NCBI GenBank assembly: GCA_013399855.1
Contig: VXAY01005956.1
Span: 1,347,319 to 1,411,318, forward strand
Reading direction: 5' to 3'
Origin: Oxyruncus cristatus
Lineage: Eukaryota; Chordata; Aves; Passeriformes; Cotingidae
Length of the DNA: 64,000 nucleotides
Numbering within the stretch: position 1 is the first letter of the stretch; every line of letters begins with the position of its first letter. A program made the position numbers and the translations under genes. Under the pieces are notes generated by a model. It saw nothing but the letters and a program-made list of their open reading frames with translations. It was not told the origin of the DNA and did not search any database. Below are positions 14,401-27,595 of the stretch, one piece after another.

Positions 14401-17400
14401 TTAAAAGATTTAGGGGACTACTGCGCCAAGTTCATGTTTTTTAAGAGTGAGGACTGCCAAGCCCAGTGGGTGTAAGAACTACTTTGGAAGCACTTTTATG
14501 AACTATTCCTGATGCATATCTTCAAAATATTTAAAGCAACACCTGTCACAGACCATTCTCTCTTTATCCTCTCTTCATGCCAAGTAATGGTGCCACGTGG
14601 CTTTTACAACTGAAATAACTCTTGGAGTACAACATCTTGGAGCTCTGTGTGCAGTATATGTTGGCAGGCCTTATTTTTTTCCTTTTTACCCCCCTCCACG
14701 ATTTCTATGTATTGGGTATGAGTGCTAAAAAACTGCTTTGGAGCCACTATTATTGCGTTAATCTGGATTTGGCATTGTAGGGATATTAAAGCTATTCCAT
14801 TATCAGCCTTGTGAATATAAAATGCCATGGACTTCTAAATATTTACATTACTGTGAGGTTCAGGCCCAAAGGTATGAGGGGGCTGTATTCAGGCCTCCCA
14901 CGATGGACTCTTGGGCATAAAGAGGGTTTAGCCTATGCAGGACTATCACATCCTGCCTCCCTATATAACAAACAGAGAATAAGCGATTGTGTTGGGTGAG
15001 TTATGTGTTTATTGCAAATGGTAATTTTTTTCCACTGATTTTAGAGGGAAGTGAGGTCTGAACAATAGGTTAAGCCCTTCTCATTATTCTGAGTGCAGCT
15101 GCCTGAGAAGCTTCTCACTTGGCATCTCAAAGTTCTGGTCTGTACCAAGGTCAGGCTGTGCAGAACTTCAGTTTGGGGTGCCCCGAGCCCAGACTTCAAG
15201 CTGCTTTACCTGTTTTTCACCCAAAGAGCCCTTAACAAAAAGGAAAGCCCTTGCTGGGACAGTTGTTCATACCAACACCATCGTGTTCTTTTAGGGCATG
15301 TCGAGGCATTTTATCAAAGAATTACTTCTGTTGCTCTCTGTACCTGGTTACAGGCTGGGGGTCTCTGGCACAGCACGACGTCGCTTCCCTGTGCTGTGCA
15401 GAACCTCAGAACACACTGCAGGCCATGTGAGTGGTAACATGTAAATCATCATTAGCAGATGTTTATTTTTTCTTTTCAGAAAATCAGATTTGACTAATCA
15501 GCCTAAGTGAAACATATGCTGAAATTAATTAAAGTTTGTTTTAAAATAATTTGCATGCTTATTGCTTTTAACTGATTGTAATTGGGGCTTTTGAATACTT
15601 TTTAACAGACAGAGTCACCTAGGTTGAGCTTTTCAAAGCACTGATTGGCATGCCGCCATACATCTTCCTCTGGTGTTTTGCTGGCTAAATGATCTGTATT
15701 GCACTGAGTTCCCAATCCCACTGAATCACAGGAAAAAAAAAAGAAGGAGCATGTCATTGTTTCCCATTATGCTATGGTGGTTTTTTAATGGGTACAATTG
15801 CTGAGATATGTGTGCCATGATGAAAGATGTGATGATTACAGAGTAACTGGAGACAGCAGAGCTTTTATGAATAATACAGAGAGTTGACAGCATGCTCAAG
15901 CATCATGTGTGGTGGAAGGTCTCACTGTTTTGGCAAGATTGCTCACCTGCAGACATAAGTTCCAGCCACCTCTAGCATCCACACCGGACAACAATGGGTG
16001 TGTCAAGAGTGTCAGAGAAGCCCATGGTGCAGGGTGGCCCTACAGGTGAGCCCTGACCAGCCATGCTGTGGAGGAGCTGTCTGACATTGCTTGGAGTCTT
16101 GTGGGAGCCAGCTGGCTCTGCAGGCCGGGGCATTTAGGGTGGGGAGGGACTGGCATGCTCTCAAGTTCTGCCCCAGCACACAGCATGGCTCAACTGGCAC
16201 AACCCACTTGTCTCTGGGAATCCAGCAGAACAGCCAAAGGCAGCAGGAGCCTCGCCAGAGCATTCTGGTGTCTCACTTGCACTACCAGCCAAGACTCCTG
16301 GGTTCCACGGCTAGCACTGCTGTTGACATATTGCTGAGCACTGGGCAACTTTTTCCTGTTCTCTTCTCCATGCTTTTTGAGCTGAAGTAAATGTTTGGGT
16401 CCAAGAAGTGTCTCTTTGATACCAGCAGGTTATACAATGGGGCTCTGAACAGTACATGCTTTTAACTGTGGAGCCAATGAATTGTGTGCTCCAGGTTTTA
16501 CATGGGCTTCTTAATGGTCTCTGAGTGGAGATGAAGGAGTGGGTTATGACCTATTAAATGGCCTGGGGCCGGCCTAGCCATGGTACTGCCTTTCTCTGCA
16601 TTGCGTCCTGCTGTGGTAGGCAGAAGTGTGCTCCTTTATGGAAATAACAAGGTGATCCGCAGTCTGCAGCTGGTCTTCAGAAAGTGGTCCCTTTTCCTCC
16701 ACCTCCCCTTCTTTGGTTTGAAATTATATGAATTTGGTGACTGTCAAGAACGGCCCTGGAAAAAGATATATTAAGTGAATCTAGAGTGCCTAGGGGGAGC
16801 AAAAGGTTGCTGAGTCAGCCAGGTGAGCTCCAGTGAAAGGCCTTTCAGTAAGGTGAAAGTTAAATTTCACTGCAGTTAAATTTAATTGTATTTACTCTCA
16901 TACATCCAACAACCCTCATCTGGAGAATCTAAGCAGAGCTGAGGACTCAGGCTCTTTGTATGCAGAGCGGGCCTGTCAGTGGAGCTGTGTATCAGCATCC
17001 TGCCACTGATAAATACTGTTCATCCCAGCAGAAGATTTGTCTCACTAGCCCTGCTTACCCTGCAGCAGAGCTTGCAGGGTTACTGCAGGACTTGGTTCTT
17101 ATCATTCATTAGCTCGCTTAGATCTTCCTCAGACCACACTGAAGACAAGAGGCACTTATTAAGAGCAGCAGTTTGTTTCAAGTGCTTTCTCGTAAGTTTT
17201 CAAATCTTCCTGCTATAATGTCACAGCATCACTGGCTCCTGTGATGGAGAATAACAGTGGTTCATTAGGCTCATAAATCCAAAAGGAAGAAAGACTCTCC
17301 TGGAGACATGAGTAGCTTTATAACAAACAGAGCAGCGGGAGAGCCTGCAAATTATCAGCCTAATGCTTTATAAGCATTTTATCATCAGTTGGGGGAAATT

Positions 17401-20097
17401 ACAATAAAAAGCAATGAGTAAGTGAAACATAAACTATGGCATAAACATGCCCCATGTTCTCTTCTGTCCACGTTTCATGTGAGAGCTTATTTGAAGTCAT
17501 GACACTGGGGCGAGAATTCAGGACAGCTTCAGAAGCTCTTCCTCATGCAGAGATTTGCCCAGGCTGGAAATTACACAGGGTTATATATTATGTGCACAAA
17601 TTCTGCCAGAAGAGTGAAAATATATGCAACATTTAACAATATCTCCCCCATTATTTCAATGCAAGTGCTGCATGGCAATGAGCTTGATGATGTTTACACC
17701 CTATCCAACAGTTTTGCCACTATCACATTTTTAAGTGCACAGCTTTGATTTATGACTAGTGATGCTAAGATCCCAGCCTGTAAATTTTTACAGCAAGCAG
17801 ACTTGAATTATGTGTTGAGTCTGCTGCACTGGATCAAAAATGCTCAAAATCCTCTCTGGGAAGATTTAAATGTATACAGTCTCTAAGCCATGAAAATATT
17901 GCTCTAATGTGCCTATGTGATTTTAAACAGATTGTGAGTTCAAATCCATTTATCAGCTGATGTCTAATGAGTTTGGCAGGCCCCTACTACATTAAGTATA
18001 AGAAAAACTATGAGCATAATGATGTAGACTGAGGAGAATTTAATGAACAAATAAGTGACCTTCATGTTTATGTGAGATAAAGATTTCATGCCAAATTTTG
18101 CATAATATACACTGGAGATAATGGAGTATTTATTAGATTTCTTCTCTCCTTTATCCTCTTCTTTACACACTACATTTTTTGCATAGCAGACCTGTGTCAT
18201 CCATGGTATGTTGTCTGGGAAGAGTGCAGCTGGCCTGCAGTGGCTAAACCTTTTAATTCCACTTGGAGGAATCTGATTGAACAAAAAAAAAGGAGTGAGC
18301 CACCCAAGGCCTGTTTCAGGGTGGCAGCTCTGTACCAGGGCTCACCTTGGTGCCTTCTGTGACATCACTGCTTCTCACATCTGCAAAATCATGTCACCAA
18401 TTTTGATACTTGAATATGTATTTAGGAGCTTAATTACAGGTGTTTTTCTCTGCAAAATGCACTCTGGACTGAATCCCACAGTGCTTCCTGACTACTTACC
18501 ATTAGTGACCGGCTCCAGTGTCTTGAAGAAAGGAGGACTATCCTTTGGATGAAGAAATCTTGAGCTCAAGGATGTACTTGAAGTTCGCTGGATCTGGCTT
18601 TGTTTTTAGGGCTGCTTTGAATGATGAGGCTGGAAGAGCAGGGTAAGGCTCCAAAGGTCTCCTCATCCTCCTGCTCTGCCATCTCTAGTTAAGCTCAACT
18701 GCTAACTGGTATTTGAAAGTCCCCTTCTCTCTTTAAATGTCATGCCCTGCTTGGCAGGATCTGGATGTTGTATTGCCCCAGGCCGGGGCCCGGACTGCAC
18801 TGGCTGCTGGACAGTAACGTGCTCACCACACACCCACTCATGGAAAGCCCCAGTGCTGGGTCCAGCTCCACCTTCTGCATCCAGAGCAGCAGTAGCTGTG
18901 CCTCCATCCACACTGCACAACTGCAGACCCAGCCATGATCCCGTTTCCCTACAGGTGGGTGGGTGAAATGCTGTTGGATCGATAGATGGTGTCTCTCCAC
19001 AGCTTATCCCATCTCCCATGGGCACAGTCAGTGCTGTGAGCCTGTCCCCATGCACTGACTGGAATTCAGCAAGCATGAAGGACATCCCACACTTTTCCTT
19101 GCCCCTTTCCACAAAGGTTCCTGGTGGCTGCTGCCTGCCCAGGGAAAGCCTGACAAGCTGACCACTTGCAACAGTCTTCCTTGCAACAGGGAGCAAGACT
19201 GGCAGGAAAAATACTAAGCTGTTTCTTGCGGCTGTGATATTGCACTTTCATTAAAAAGTAACCATTGCTGTGTTTTTCCACCAGAAGCAGTGGGAGATTT
19301 TGCTGAGGTGGTCCAACGTGGTGGGAAGGAGAGAATCACAATCCGATAATTAAAAAGGAAGCAAGGCAGAGAGGCAGTGTTCTGAAGCAAACGGACTGAG
19401 CCAACTGGTAGGAAAAACAGTATCGTGTTTACCTTCTTTTCCCCCCATCCTCTTTTTGTTTATGCAGGAGAAGCAAAACCTGACTTCATTTTTCTAGTCG
19501 AAGTGAACTGTGGCTTTGCTGCGTGTCCTGTAACTCGGCAGGTATTACAAAGTGTATTTCCAACTAATGAACTGAGTGAATAATTTATTTAATGTGTCAG
19601 ACATGGCAGAAGGTACTGCAGCCAGTCACTGCTCAAGGAGCTAATTGCTGCACTAAGAAAACAAATCTGTGCAAGTCCTCATTTCAAATTTATTTCCAAA
19701 CATTAACTCAAAAGTTGTTTCAGTAACGAGGCCTCTTAAAAGAAGCATCACTTTTCACAGTACATGGCACAGCTCTGTTGACCCTCAAGCACTGCTCAGC
19801 TGGGAGAAGCATAGTTCAAACAAAACTTCAACCATAAAACTTGGGCAAGAGGGAGGATGGGTAAAGTCTGTGATTAATTAGCAATTAGCAACACTGAAAT
19901 GCAGTGAGAAGGGAAAGAATTGGTTCTGAGCAGAGATTTTGGATCCCCTGTTCGCTCAGAAGTGTTTATGTTGAGGTTGTAGGCACCAAGAAGGTGTGAA
20001 AATTGAATGGTCGAACAACCAAAGCAGCGGCAGCTTTGTGGCTTCAATGAGCAATGGTTTAGAAAGTCACCTAAATACCGTGTTTTTTTCATTGCAG
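11471..20097. other. Intergenic DNA, no gene seen
   Basis: No coding frame is supported. The 164-codon minus-strand frame at 18702-19196 is the longest in the window but lies in GC-rich sequence and shows no domain. AT-rich stretches at 15460-15600 (with ATTTGCAT and TTAATTAA) and 17400-17800 look like candidate conserved non-coding elements. Confidence 0.55.
12656..12673 (+). repeat. A18 homopolymer
   Basis: A run of 18 A followed by ttt. Nothing indicates a retroposed gene beside it. Confidence 0.95.
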
Positions 20098-20263
20098 GTG
20101 CCAAATTTGATCCCAAGTCTCATTCACCATTGAGCCAAACTCCCAGGCGGATGCCAGAAGGTGTGTGGCCATGGAGTGCTGTGTGTTCATCCAGGGAATG
20201 GTCAGATTGCCTGTGTGAAACCCCTGCTGCCCTGGGCCTCTGCTGATCCCTATTTTAAGGCAG
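20098..20263 (+). ncRNA. Candidate internal exon of a non-coding transcript
   Basis: A good acceptor (gtgtttttttcattgcag, ending 20097) and a near-consensus donor (aaggcag|gtaagt, at 20263/20264) flank 166 bases. The frame entering from upstream closes inside the segment (TGA at 20244-20246). I recognise no protein, so if it is an exon it is probably part of a long non-coding RNA. There is no evidence of a promoter or partner exon. Splice-site pairs of this quality also arise by chance in 44 kb of intergenic DNA. Confidence 0.25.
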
Positions 20264-23200
20264 GTAAGTGGTGTCCTGGTTCTCTGGTAGTTTTCTACAG
20301 AAGGTGAGTCTCCCTGTCAGTAAGTGGGATTCGTGCTATCCCTTGCTTCATACAAGCAAGATAAGCAGTGTCCTAGGATTTCTGAACCTCCTGCAAATGG
20401 AAACTCACATCCCTCTCCTGCAGTAAGCAATGTGGTCTGGATGACAAGTAAGATATATCACGGACAGAATTCCCCCCTCCTTCTGTCCGATTTTCCTGAG
20501 CTCTTACTCAGATCTCCACCTACTGAAAGTCACTCTTGGCTTACCCTGGAGAGATTTTAAGTGTATCTCCCAAATCATTCCTTAACTTCCTAACTTGCCA
20601 AAAGGAATGCACACTTACAAAAGAGGAATCCTGGCTAAATTAAGCTTTCCAGAAAACACCTAGGCAGCAGATAGCAAGTAACTGGGAGATGTTGAGCTTG
20701 TAGCCTGCACCTGCTCACCATAGCTGTTCCTGGGCAGCAACACAGAGAGGTGGCGTTTGCCTCCCTCTGCTCTGTGGCCAAGGGATGTGTCAGCCTTGGT
20801 GTGAGTGGGTGCAACTCCATTAATTTCCATTTGCAATTGATTACTCCAAGGCTGAAGTTGGTCCATGGTATTCTATTTTATTGTATTCCTTTATTTGGTT
20901 TTGTTTTATTTATTCTTCTTATACCATGAAGCTGACCAGTTGAACCACACAACATGGAGCAATTTACCGTAAACTATCCTTGTTCTCCTCAGAAATGGAT
21001 GGAAACAATTCTGAAGTTAATGGTATTAGTGAGGAAATACAGTCATTCTTAACCAATCTTGTAATGCCCTTTTGGAAAAATGATACTTAAGACTGCTTTT
21101 ATAATTCGATTTACAAGTCACAAATTTGTGCAAGAAACTTGACTTTAAGTCAGTCACACACCTTATAAACTGAACTGGGCCAGTTCACAAATGGTTTTAC
21201 AGCTCTATACACTTCCCTGGAGGAGCCATCTCCTTCCTGCTGGCCAGACACATTGCCTTGAAACGACTGCCAACTTTTTAAGAGTTCCTTTCTGGCTATA
21301 TTCTTCCTTTCATAGCAGCATTCATGGCCCCAGCCCAGGTTCATAAGGAACAAAGTGTAAAATTAATCAATGGATCGATGCACTGTTTAGAATAAAAACA
21401 GCCTGGTTTTGGCTATGTTTTCTGCCCCTCCAGCCAAAAGAGTGCATGTGTGTACATGAAATGTAATTTAGTTTTTCCTTTGCTGCCTGTTGATTTTCCT
21501 CTAATTCATTTTCCTTTTGCCTCTTATTGAGTCTCCTCTTGTCTGAGTAAGCTTAACCCTGTAGAGCCTGGTCTGTGGAGCACACAGAGACCCTGTAGGT
21601 GGGCCCTGGGATGGTTACAGGCTTCATTAGCCACTGGGAGGGATACGATGATATGCAGGAAAAGGACCGTGTGAACTCAGCAAGCCACAAGTGAAGCCTT
21701 TGGTAAGTAAAATCTACCTGGAGTTTTAATGACTTGTAAAGCCCTGCGAAAACCTCTCACTTGATATTTATTGCCTTGAATGTCTTCCAAATGAACTTTA
21801 TCTAAAACGTAGCTCAGCCCTTTTGGAAGTGCGTGTGCCTTCGTTGAAGCTGTTAACACACAAAGCAGTTCCTCCCCTCCATGGACAGAAACCACAACTT
21901 GTCAGTCACAACAGGATGTAACTTGAGACTCTGTGTTACAGGGCTTTAGTGCACAAACATGCACATTCACACTTTAAAGTAACACCAGCAAATATTAATC
22001 AAACAACTCGAAGCAGAACGCAAGCCCGCGTAGCGTCTGAAGCGGGAGGAGGATTTCGGTGGGCTGTCAGATAATTGCATACATCAAACAGACTCCAGTG
22101 AGTCCTTTTCAGCCAGGGGAAAGTTGACAACAGCTGTGTTGGTAACCTTAATTTCCGAAGTAGCTTGTCTGGGAAAAAGTTAATCATATTGTAGGCACTG
22201 CCTACCGCCACTCAATCTCATTTCTATCACTCTCCAAGTCATGTATTTTTAAAAATACCAAAAGCAATTTAAAAATACATCTAGCAGTAATCACTTCATT
22301 GGAAACAACACACTGCAATAACATAAAACAGCAGCCACTTTCCTGTGAAGATTTATGAGACAGACTAGTTTTCTCACGACTTATGTTATTCCTGCCTTAT
22401 TGTTTTGTCAGCATTGGATATGGAAAGTGGATGATATGTGAACACTCTCCAGCACTAGAAAGCTTCAGAGTTTTGATTAGGTAACAAAATTGAAAAAGTG
22501 AGTTTGCTTTCCCTGTTCAATCTCTGTGATTTAAATTTCAGTATAACAAGGATGCCTGAGCAGTGAGCTGCCCTCTCCCAAGCCCACATATGTGACTGGC
22601 TCTTGCAGTTCCTATCCCAGAGCCCGATCCTGAATTTTACGTGCTGGGTCTGGAAATCCAGAGGGATTGTAAGTGTCAGTCAGATGCTCACTTTGCAGTA
22701 CGAGGAGAGGTAAAATGACAGCAATTTAAAAATGGAGATGTGTGGATATTTCAGGGCATGTAAAACCACTTTGAGACAGACCCTGTGATCACATCAGTGT
22801 GTTCGGCTCACGCCATGCCAAGGGCACTGGATGTCCCGTGTTTGTGATGGCCAGCTGCTGCTGTCCCCTAGAAATCAACTGCATGAGATGATATGATGGG
22901 CCAGAAATGAGGAGCCTGGATGGACAAAAACTCCTCAGTAGTTAACTCTGTTAAAGCCCGGAGAATTCAGTCCAGAGTCCATCACTTCGGAGTTGGAAGG
23001 CTGCTCAGTGGGATGCAGAAAGCTTTGGGTTCTCTCCCCCGTCCATCCCACTAAACCAGAGTGTCTGCCCTGAATGTGGATACCAGGCCATGTTAAGCAG
23101 TCAGCACTCCCTTTTACAGACATGCCTCTCACAGTTTACACTTCTTACACCAAACCCCTGCTACATCCACAACAGTAATACACAAAGAAACAGCAATCTT

Positions 23201-26200
23201 GGGCTTTTAAATCTAGAACAGTCATGGAAGTGAAATTTTATTCATTCATATATTATATATATTTCTATATGCAGAGAGAGAATGTATAAATAATAAAATG
23301 GGGTTTTCTATATGCAGTTTACCACCCCAGGATATATTACAAAGCACTTTTATTATAATCGAACAGCAGCCAATCACATAAAAATGCACTAGTCCGGTAT
23401 TATTGCTATTGGTTTCTCACACCTTTGAGTCCACTTCCCCAATGGCAGCCCCAATGGCATCTTGTCTGTTCTGTTTGTAAATTAATAGCGAAATTCTGAA
23501 ATGAAAGTTTATTCTGGGAATGTCATAATCCAGTGTATTCTCTATTGGCATTAGCATGCTGCAAGTCCCAAATTCCTTGGGTAGATCTGCTTGCTGCACA
23601 GCTGTCTGACATCCAGCAGGCACACTTACTGATGTGAGACCATCTTGTAGGCTCAGGCCATACATTCATTATAATTTGTAGCAATTCAATAAAAATAAGT
23701 TGCCTGTATTCCTAACAGAACAGCAATTAATGTATATTGAAATAGTGATTGCTTTGCTGTAGTTCATTAGGAAGTCAAATTTCAATTCCTATTTAATTAC
23801 AATTCAGTTACTACCATTTATTACCAATAATTCTAATGAGGTAAAATAAGAGGTGTATTGAGGACTAATGAAAATGTTACAAAGGTTCATTTGGAATTCA
23901 CACAAAAATTCCTATTTAATTACAATGGATTTACTTGTATTTCATACCCATGAAGTGGGATGTGGCTGTGATTCTTGCTGAAGGATCACCCTCCGCCAGT
24001 CATGGTTGTTGCATCGTGATCTCCTGTGCTTCAGCCTCCAGCATGAGAAGCAGTAACTGCTGCATGTGTGCAGGGAGATAGGAGTTCAGGAGATCAAATG
24101 GAGAGCAGCTCTCCTGACCAGCATCCATGTGGGGATCATTTCTGAGTCAGAATGAGGTGCAGGTGATTGTATGTAATGGAGGAGAGACTGAGAGGTGTGT
24201 AAGAGGGCACAGTAAATTTAACAGGGATGTAAAGCTGGAAAAAAGATGTAAAAGCTCTGTCTTTGTTTTTCACCCAAGCCTGGCACGAACTCCACCTGGT
24301 AATGGGGCTGATAATGCAGCTTTTCTCTGTTTAGAACTCTGCTGTGCTCTGCCTTTGGAGGCACCAGGGTGGCAGGTCTTGAGATATTGAATTACCCACT
24401 GATCTCCGAAAAAGTGTTTTCCAGGAAAGATTGGGATGTATTGGAAAACAAGCAACACCCTTAGAGCTTAACAAGGAAGGGTACCAAGCCCCAGGCAGGC
24501 TTCTTAAATCTGGTTCTGAGGGTCTGCCCCTTTGTGCTTTTCCAGAAATGGGGATGCAGTTCCTTAAGAAAACCAAGACTGTGTATGGGCTTTCTTCCCC
24601 TTCTCACCTCCAGGGAATTTAGGCTCTAGTCTAACTTTAGACTCACCTTTTGAAAGAAACTTACATGGTCATTCCTAGCTTTGCATAGCAAAGATCACCT
24701 GATAAAGGGGAATTTGAGGATAGTCATTTTTGCTTTGAGTTATACAGCCTGAAGTGTTTGTGGGAAGTTACCACATGCTTCTTTAGCTTGCATTAAGGTT
24801 TGATATCTGAAATTCCCCTTAAAAGCAATCAGCCAAATCTGTCCCTCGGGTAAGCTGGTTGCTGTAGTCACAGGTGCTCCACCAGGGACTGATTTGGTCA
24901 GATGTGCCTGATGCCACAGTCATAACTCAGCAGAAGTATTCCTGTTCTATATTCAGCCCGAGGCACAGGATATTTATAACACCCACTTACTTAGGCCCTC
25001 ATATTTTTCCTCATTCTAATTTCCCCCTTCTCTTTATTTCTCTGTGTGTCTATCACCTTTTTTCATGTCTCTGCAGATGCATTTCCCAGCATCAGATAAT
25101 TGAAAGTCAGTGAACTGAGTTTCAGGTTATTTTGCTAAAAGATGCCTATTATTTTGATGAAGCAGGTGCACAGAATTAAAAAACCCCTCCATAATTGCTA
25201 CTTTACTATCAGGCTTATGCTGCCTAATCTTCTTTGATGTTGGTAGAACAAGCTTTCTATCTCCTCTAGGATGATTACAGGGAACATTGCTCTGTTCCTC
25301 CTACAGAATCCATTCCTGATGGATATTAAACCCGGGTTATCAATTAAAGTTTCTTTATGTGCCGGGTGATTAGAGTCAAGATTGTGTGTGATTTCTACCA
25401 TAAAGCAAGTTTGAAGGGATTTCTGCCATTAATATTAATTAATCACTGATATGCCCAATGTTCACAAATGAATGTACGAGGTGAGCATGTACAATTTGCC
25501 TCAGTAACCTGGGACCGAAATAACAACTGAGCTGCTCTAATTTTAAACATTTGGCAACCGTTTTCATAAAGTCTTATTGATGTAATTAGCTGGGGGGGGG
25601 GGAAAAAAAAAGAAGCAGAATGAATAACTGGGGTGTTAAAAGTGTGCCTGTAACACTGATTCTTACCAGAATGGCTGGCTCTTCCCCTCTCATACTCTGC
25701 TCTCACTTATGTCTGTGCTGAGTTTCAAATCTTTAGTAAATTTTAGTAAAAAAAATGTAGTAAAATTTTTGATGCTGGTTACTAGCTTTTCTGGGTACAA
25801 ATAGTACCCAAATACATGCATGCTGAGAGTCTTAAAATGCATATGTTAGTGAAGAGGAAGTGTAGAGAGAGAGTGCTTGTTAGAGAGTGCTTCAGAGACG
25901 TGTATTTGTACAGAATCAAATGTTGGCAGACTCAGAAATTTTTAGATAAAAAACTCAGAAAAGCATCTACCCTCACATCATTCACATCTTCTAGCACTGA
26001 CCAGCTGATGCCCACCACCTCCTCTCAACTTCTGTATGGGGCTGGGCTGCCCCTGAGCTTGCTGGGGACACATGGGTGGGCATGTCAAACACTCACAGAG
26101 GTGGAGCAGCCTCAGAAATGGGCATCCATCAGCAGTTTTAGGCCCTAACTGCACAGGACTAAATAGTTTGCCTGCATTGAATGAGAGTGTAGTGACTGCC

Positions 26201-26274
26201 TTTTCTACAAAGTGAGACAGGCATGTTTACAAGTATTTAAGTGGCACTTACATCTGTAGTATGTGATTGCCTCC
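20264..26274. other. Intergenic DNA, no gene seen
   Basis: Only short, unrecognised frames. AT-rich blocks at 22200-22420 and 23200-23960 contain many homeodomain-like TAAT cores and the 20-base direct repeat. Nothing else is recognisable. Confidence 0.55.
23784..23926 (+). repeat. Direct repeat of 20 bases, 123 bases apart
   Basis: The sequence aattcctatttaattacaat occurs exactly at 23784-23803 and again at 23907-23926. The surrounding 300 bases are very AT-rich, with further TAAT/ATTA cores, the binding motif of homeodomain proteins. It may be a local duplication or a clustered regulatory element. Confidence 0.8.
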
Positions 26275-26345
26275 TAAAGGGCAATGAAATTGGGCAAGGA
26301 ATCATTAAAGGTCTTTTCCAGCCTAGATGACTGTCTGATTATTCT
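26275..26345 (+). mobile_element. Possible CR1 3' tail remnant
   Basis: The stretch 'tcattaaaggtcttttccag' followed by 'cctagatgactgtctgatta' resembles the final 50-60 bases of CR1 elements (aaggtc.cttccagcc...tctgattctt) in plus orientation. It is short and without a clear coding block, so a chance resemblance is possible. Confidence 0.35.
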
Positions 26346-27485
26346 TGTTCTGGAGATTGAAAAGACTGCAAAAAAGTTAAGGGACACCAAAAACCAATAT
26401 CAGAGTTGGAAATAGATAAAGTGTCAATCCTATGCTTTAGATGATCCTGAAGTCAAAAGATCAGAGGACCTTATAACTGACATAATAGTAAAAAGGCACA
26501 GCGATGACCATTGCACTCTGACAGATGAATAGCTGGCAAATGGGATTTAATTATCCCACAGCGCTAATCACACAGTCCATTCCCACTTTTACTGTTGGCA
26601 GCAGTATGAACAGTGCTGCCAGGCATTAAGGGCCTATTTTTTATCCCCCGAGCATGTGATGTTCTTTGCACATACAACATCATCAGATGCAGGTGGCAAA
26701 AGAAAATGCTGCTGCTTAATCAGCTGCACAGCTACACCCAGGACATCTTCCAGATGCTGTCAAGGTTCTCTTCTCAGCTGTGAGCTGTTCACGTAACTGG
26801 TGTCTAAGACCCAAATTTACTGCTGGAGCACGCCAATGCAGTGCCTTTGGCCTCCCTGGAGCTGCATGTGTTTATACCAGCACTAAACATAGCCAGGTGT
26901 TTGTGGTAACTTGTGGCTTTTGCAAACACTTTCAAATTTCTCCCAAGAAATGCATCTTCGAGTTGGACACTTCCTCGTTTGCATCAGCACATCTTAAATC
27001 TGAGTCTTGTTCAGCAAGTGCCCAGTTTATTCGTTACTCACATTGTCATAAATCTTACAGAAAAGCAATTATGAGGAAATCATATTTCATTCTTTTATGG
27101 AATTCCTTAAAGCTGATGAGAGCAGCCAGATGGCTATTTTCATCAATGAACCTTCGATAGAGCATTAGGAAACAGAGATGGTGTCTTTTAATAGACCTTT
27201 ATTACCTGCCTTGGGTGCAGGGAGCTCTCATGCATTCCAAAAGTATATTAATGGCAGAGTAAAACATGACTTAGATATAATATCTCCAGAAAGAGCCTTA
27301 TTTTCCCTCTTAAAATTGTTTTAATGGATTTAGCTTTTGCTATGTGCTGCACTCACGTTCAGCATGGGAGGCGGGTGCAGTGAAACTGCATTTCCAGCCC
27401 CCTGACAGAGAGCCATGGGGCCCCTGCCCTGCACATGAGCCGCTGCTGATGCTCGTCCTGGTGTAGGTGCCAAATGTCGGGCAGA

Positions 27486-27595
27486 GGTGAGGGCACACAG
27501 AGCCCACAGAGCACACAGGGGTCCTCTCACAGCTGGAGCAGCAATAATGGCACCGTCAAAAAATTACACCGTCAAAAATAAACTGGCACCGTCCG
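27486..27595 (+). repeat. Short tandem motifs: (cacacagagcc)n and three caccgtc units
   Basis: At 27490-27520 the motif 'gcacacagagcccacagagc' gives Ala-His-Arg repeats in translation. At 27551, 27567 and 27587 'caccgtc' recurs, the first two as 'caccgtcaaaaa'. This is local minisatellite-like slippage, with no gene. Confidence 0.6.

Noticed and set aside
18702..19196. 164-codon minus-strand open frame, the longest in the window
   Set aside because: It lies in GC-rich DNA, overlaps other open frames, has no recognisable domain, signal or splice context, and its composition is erratic.
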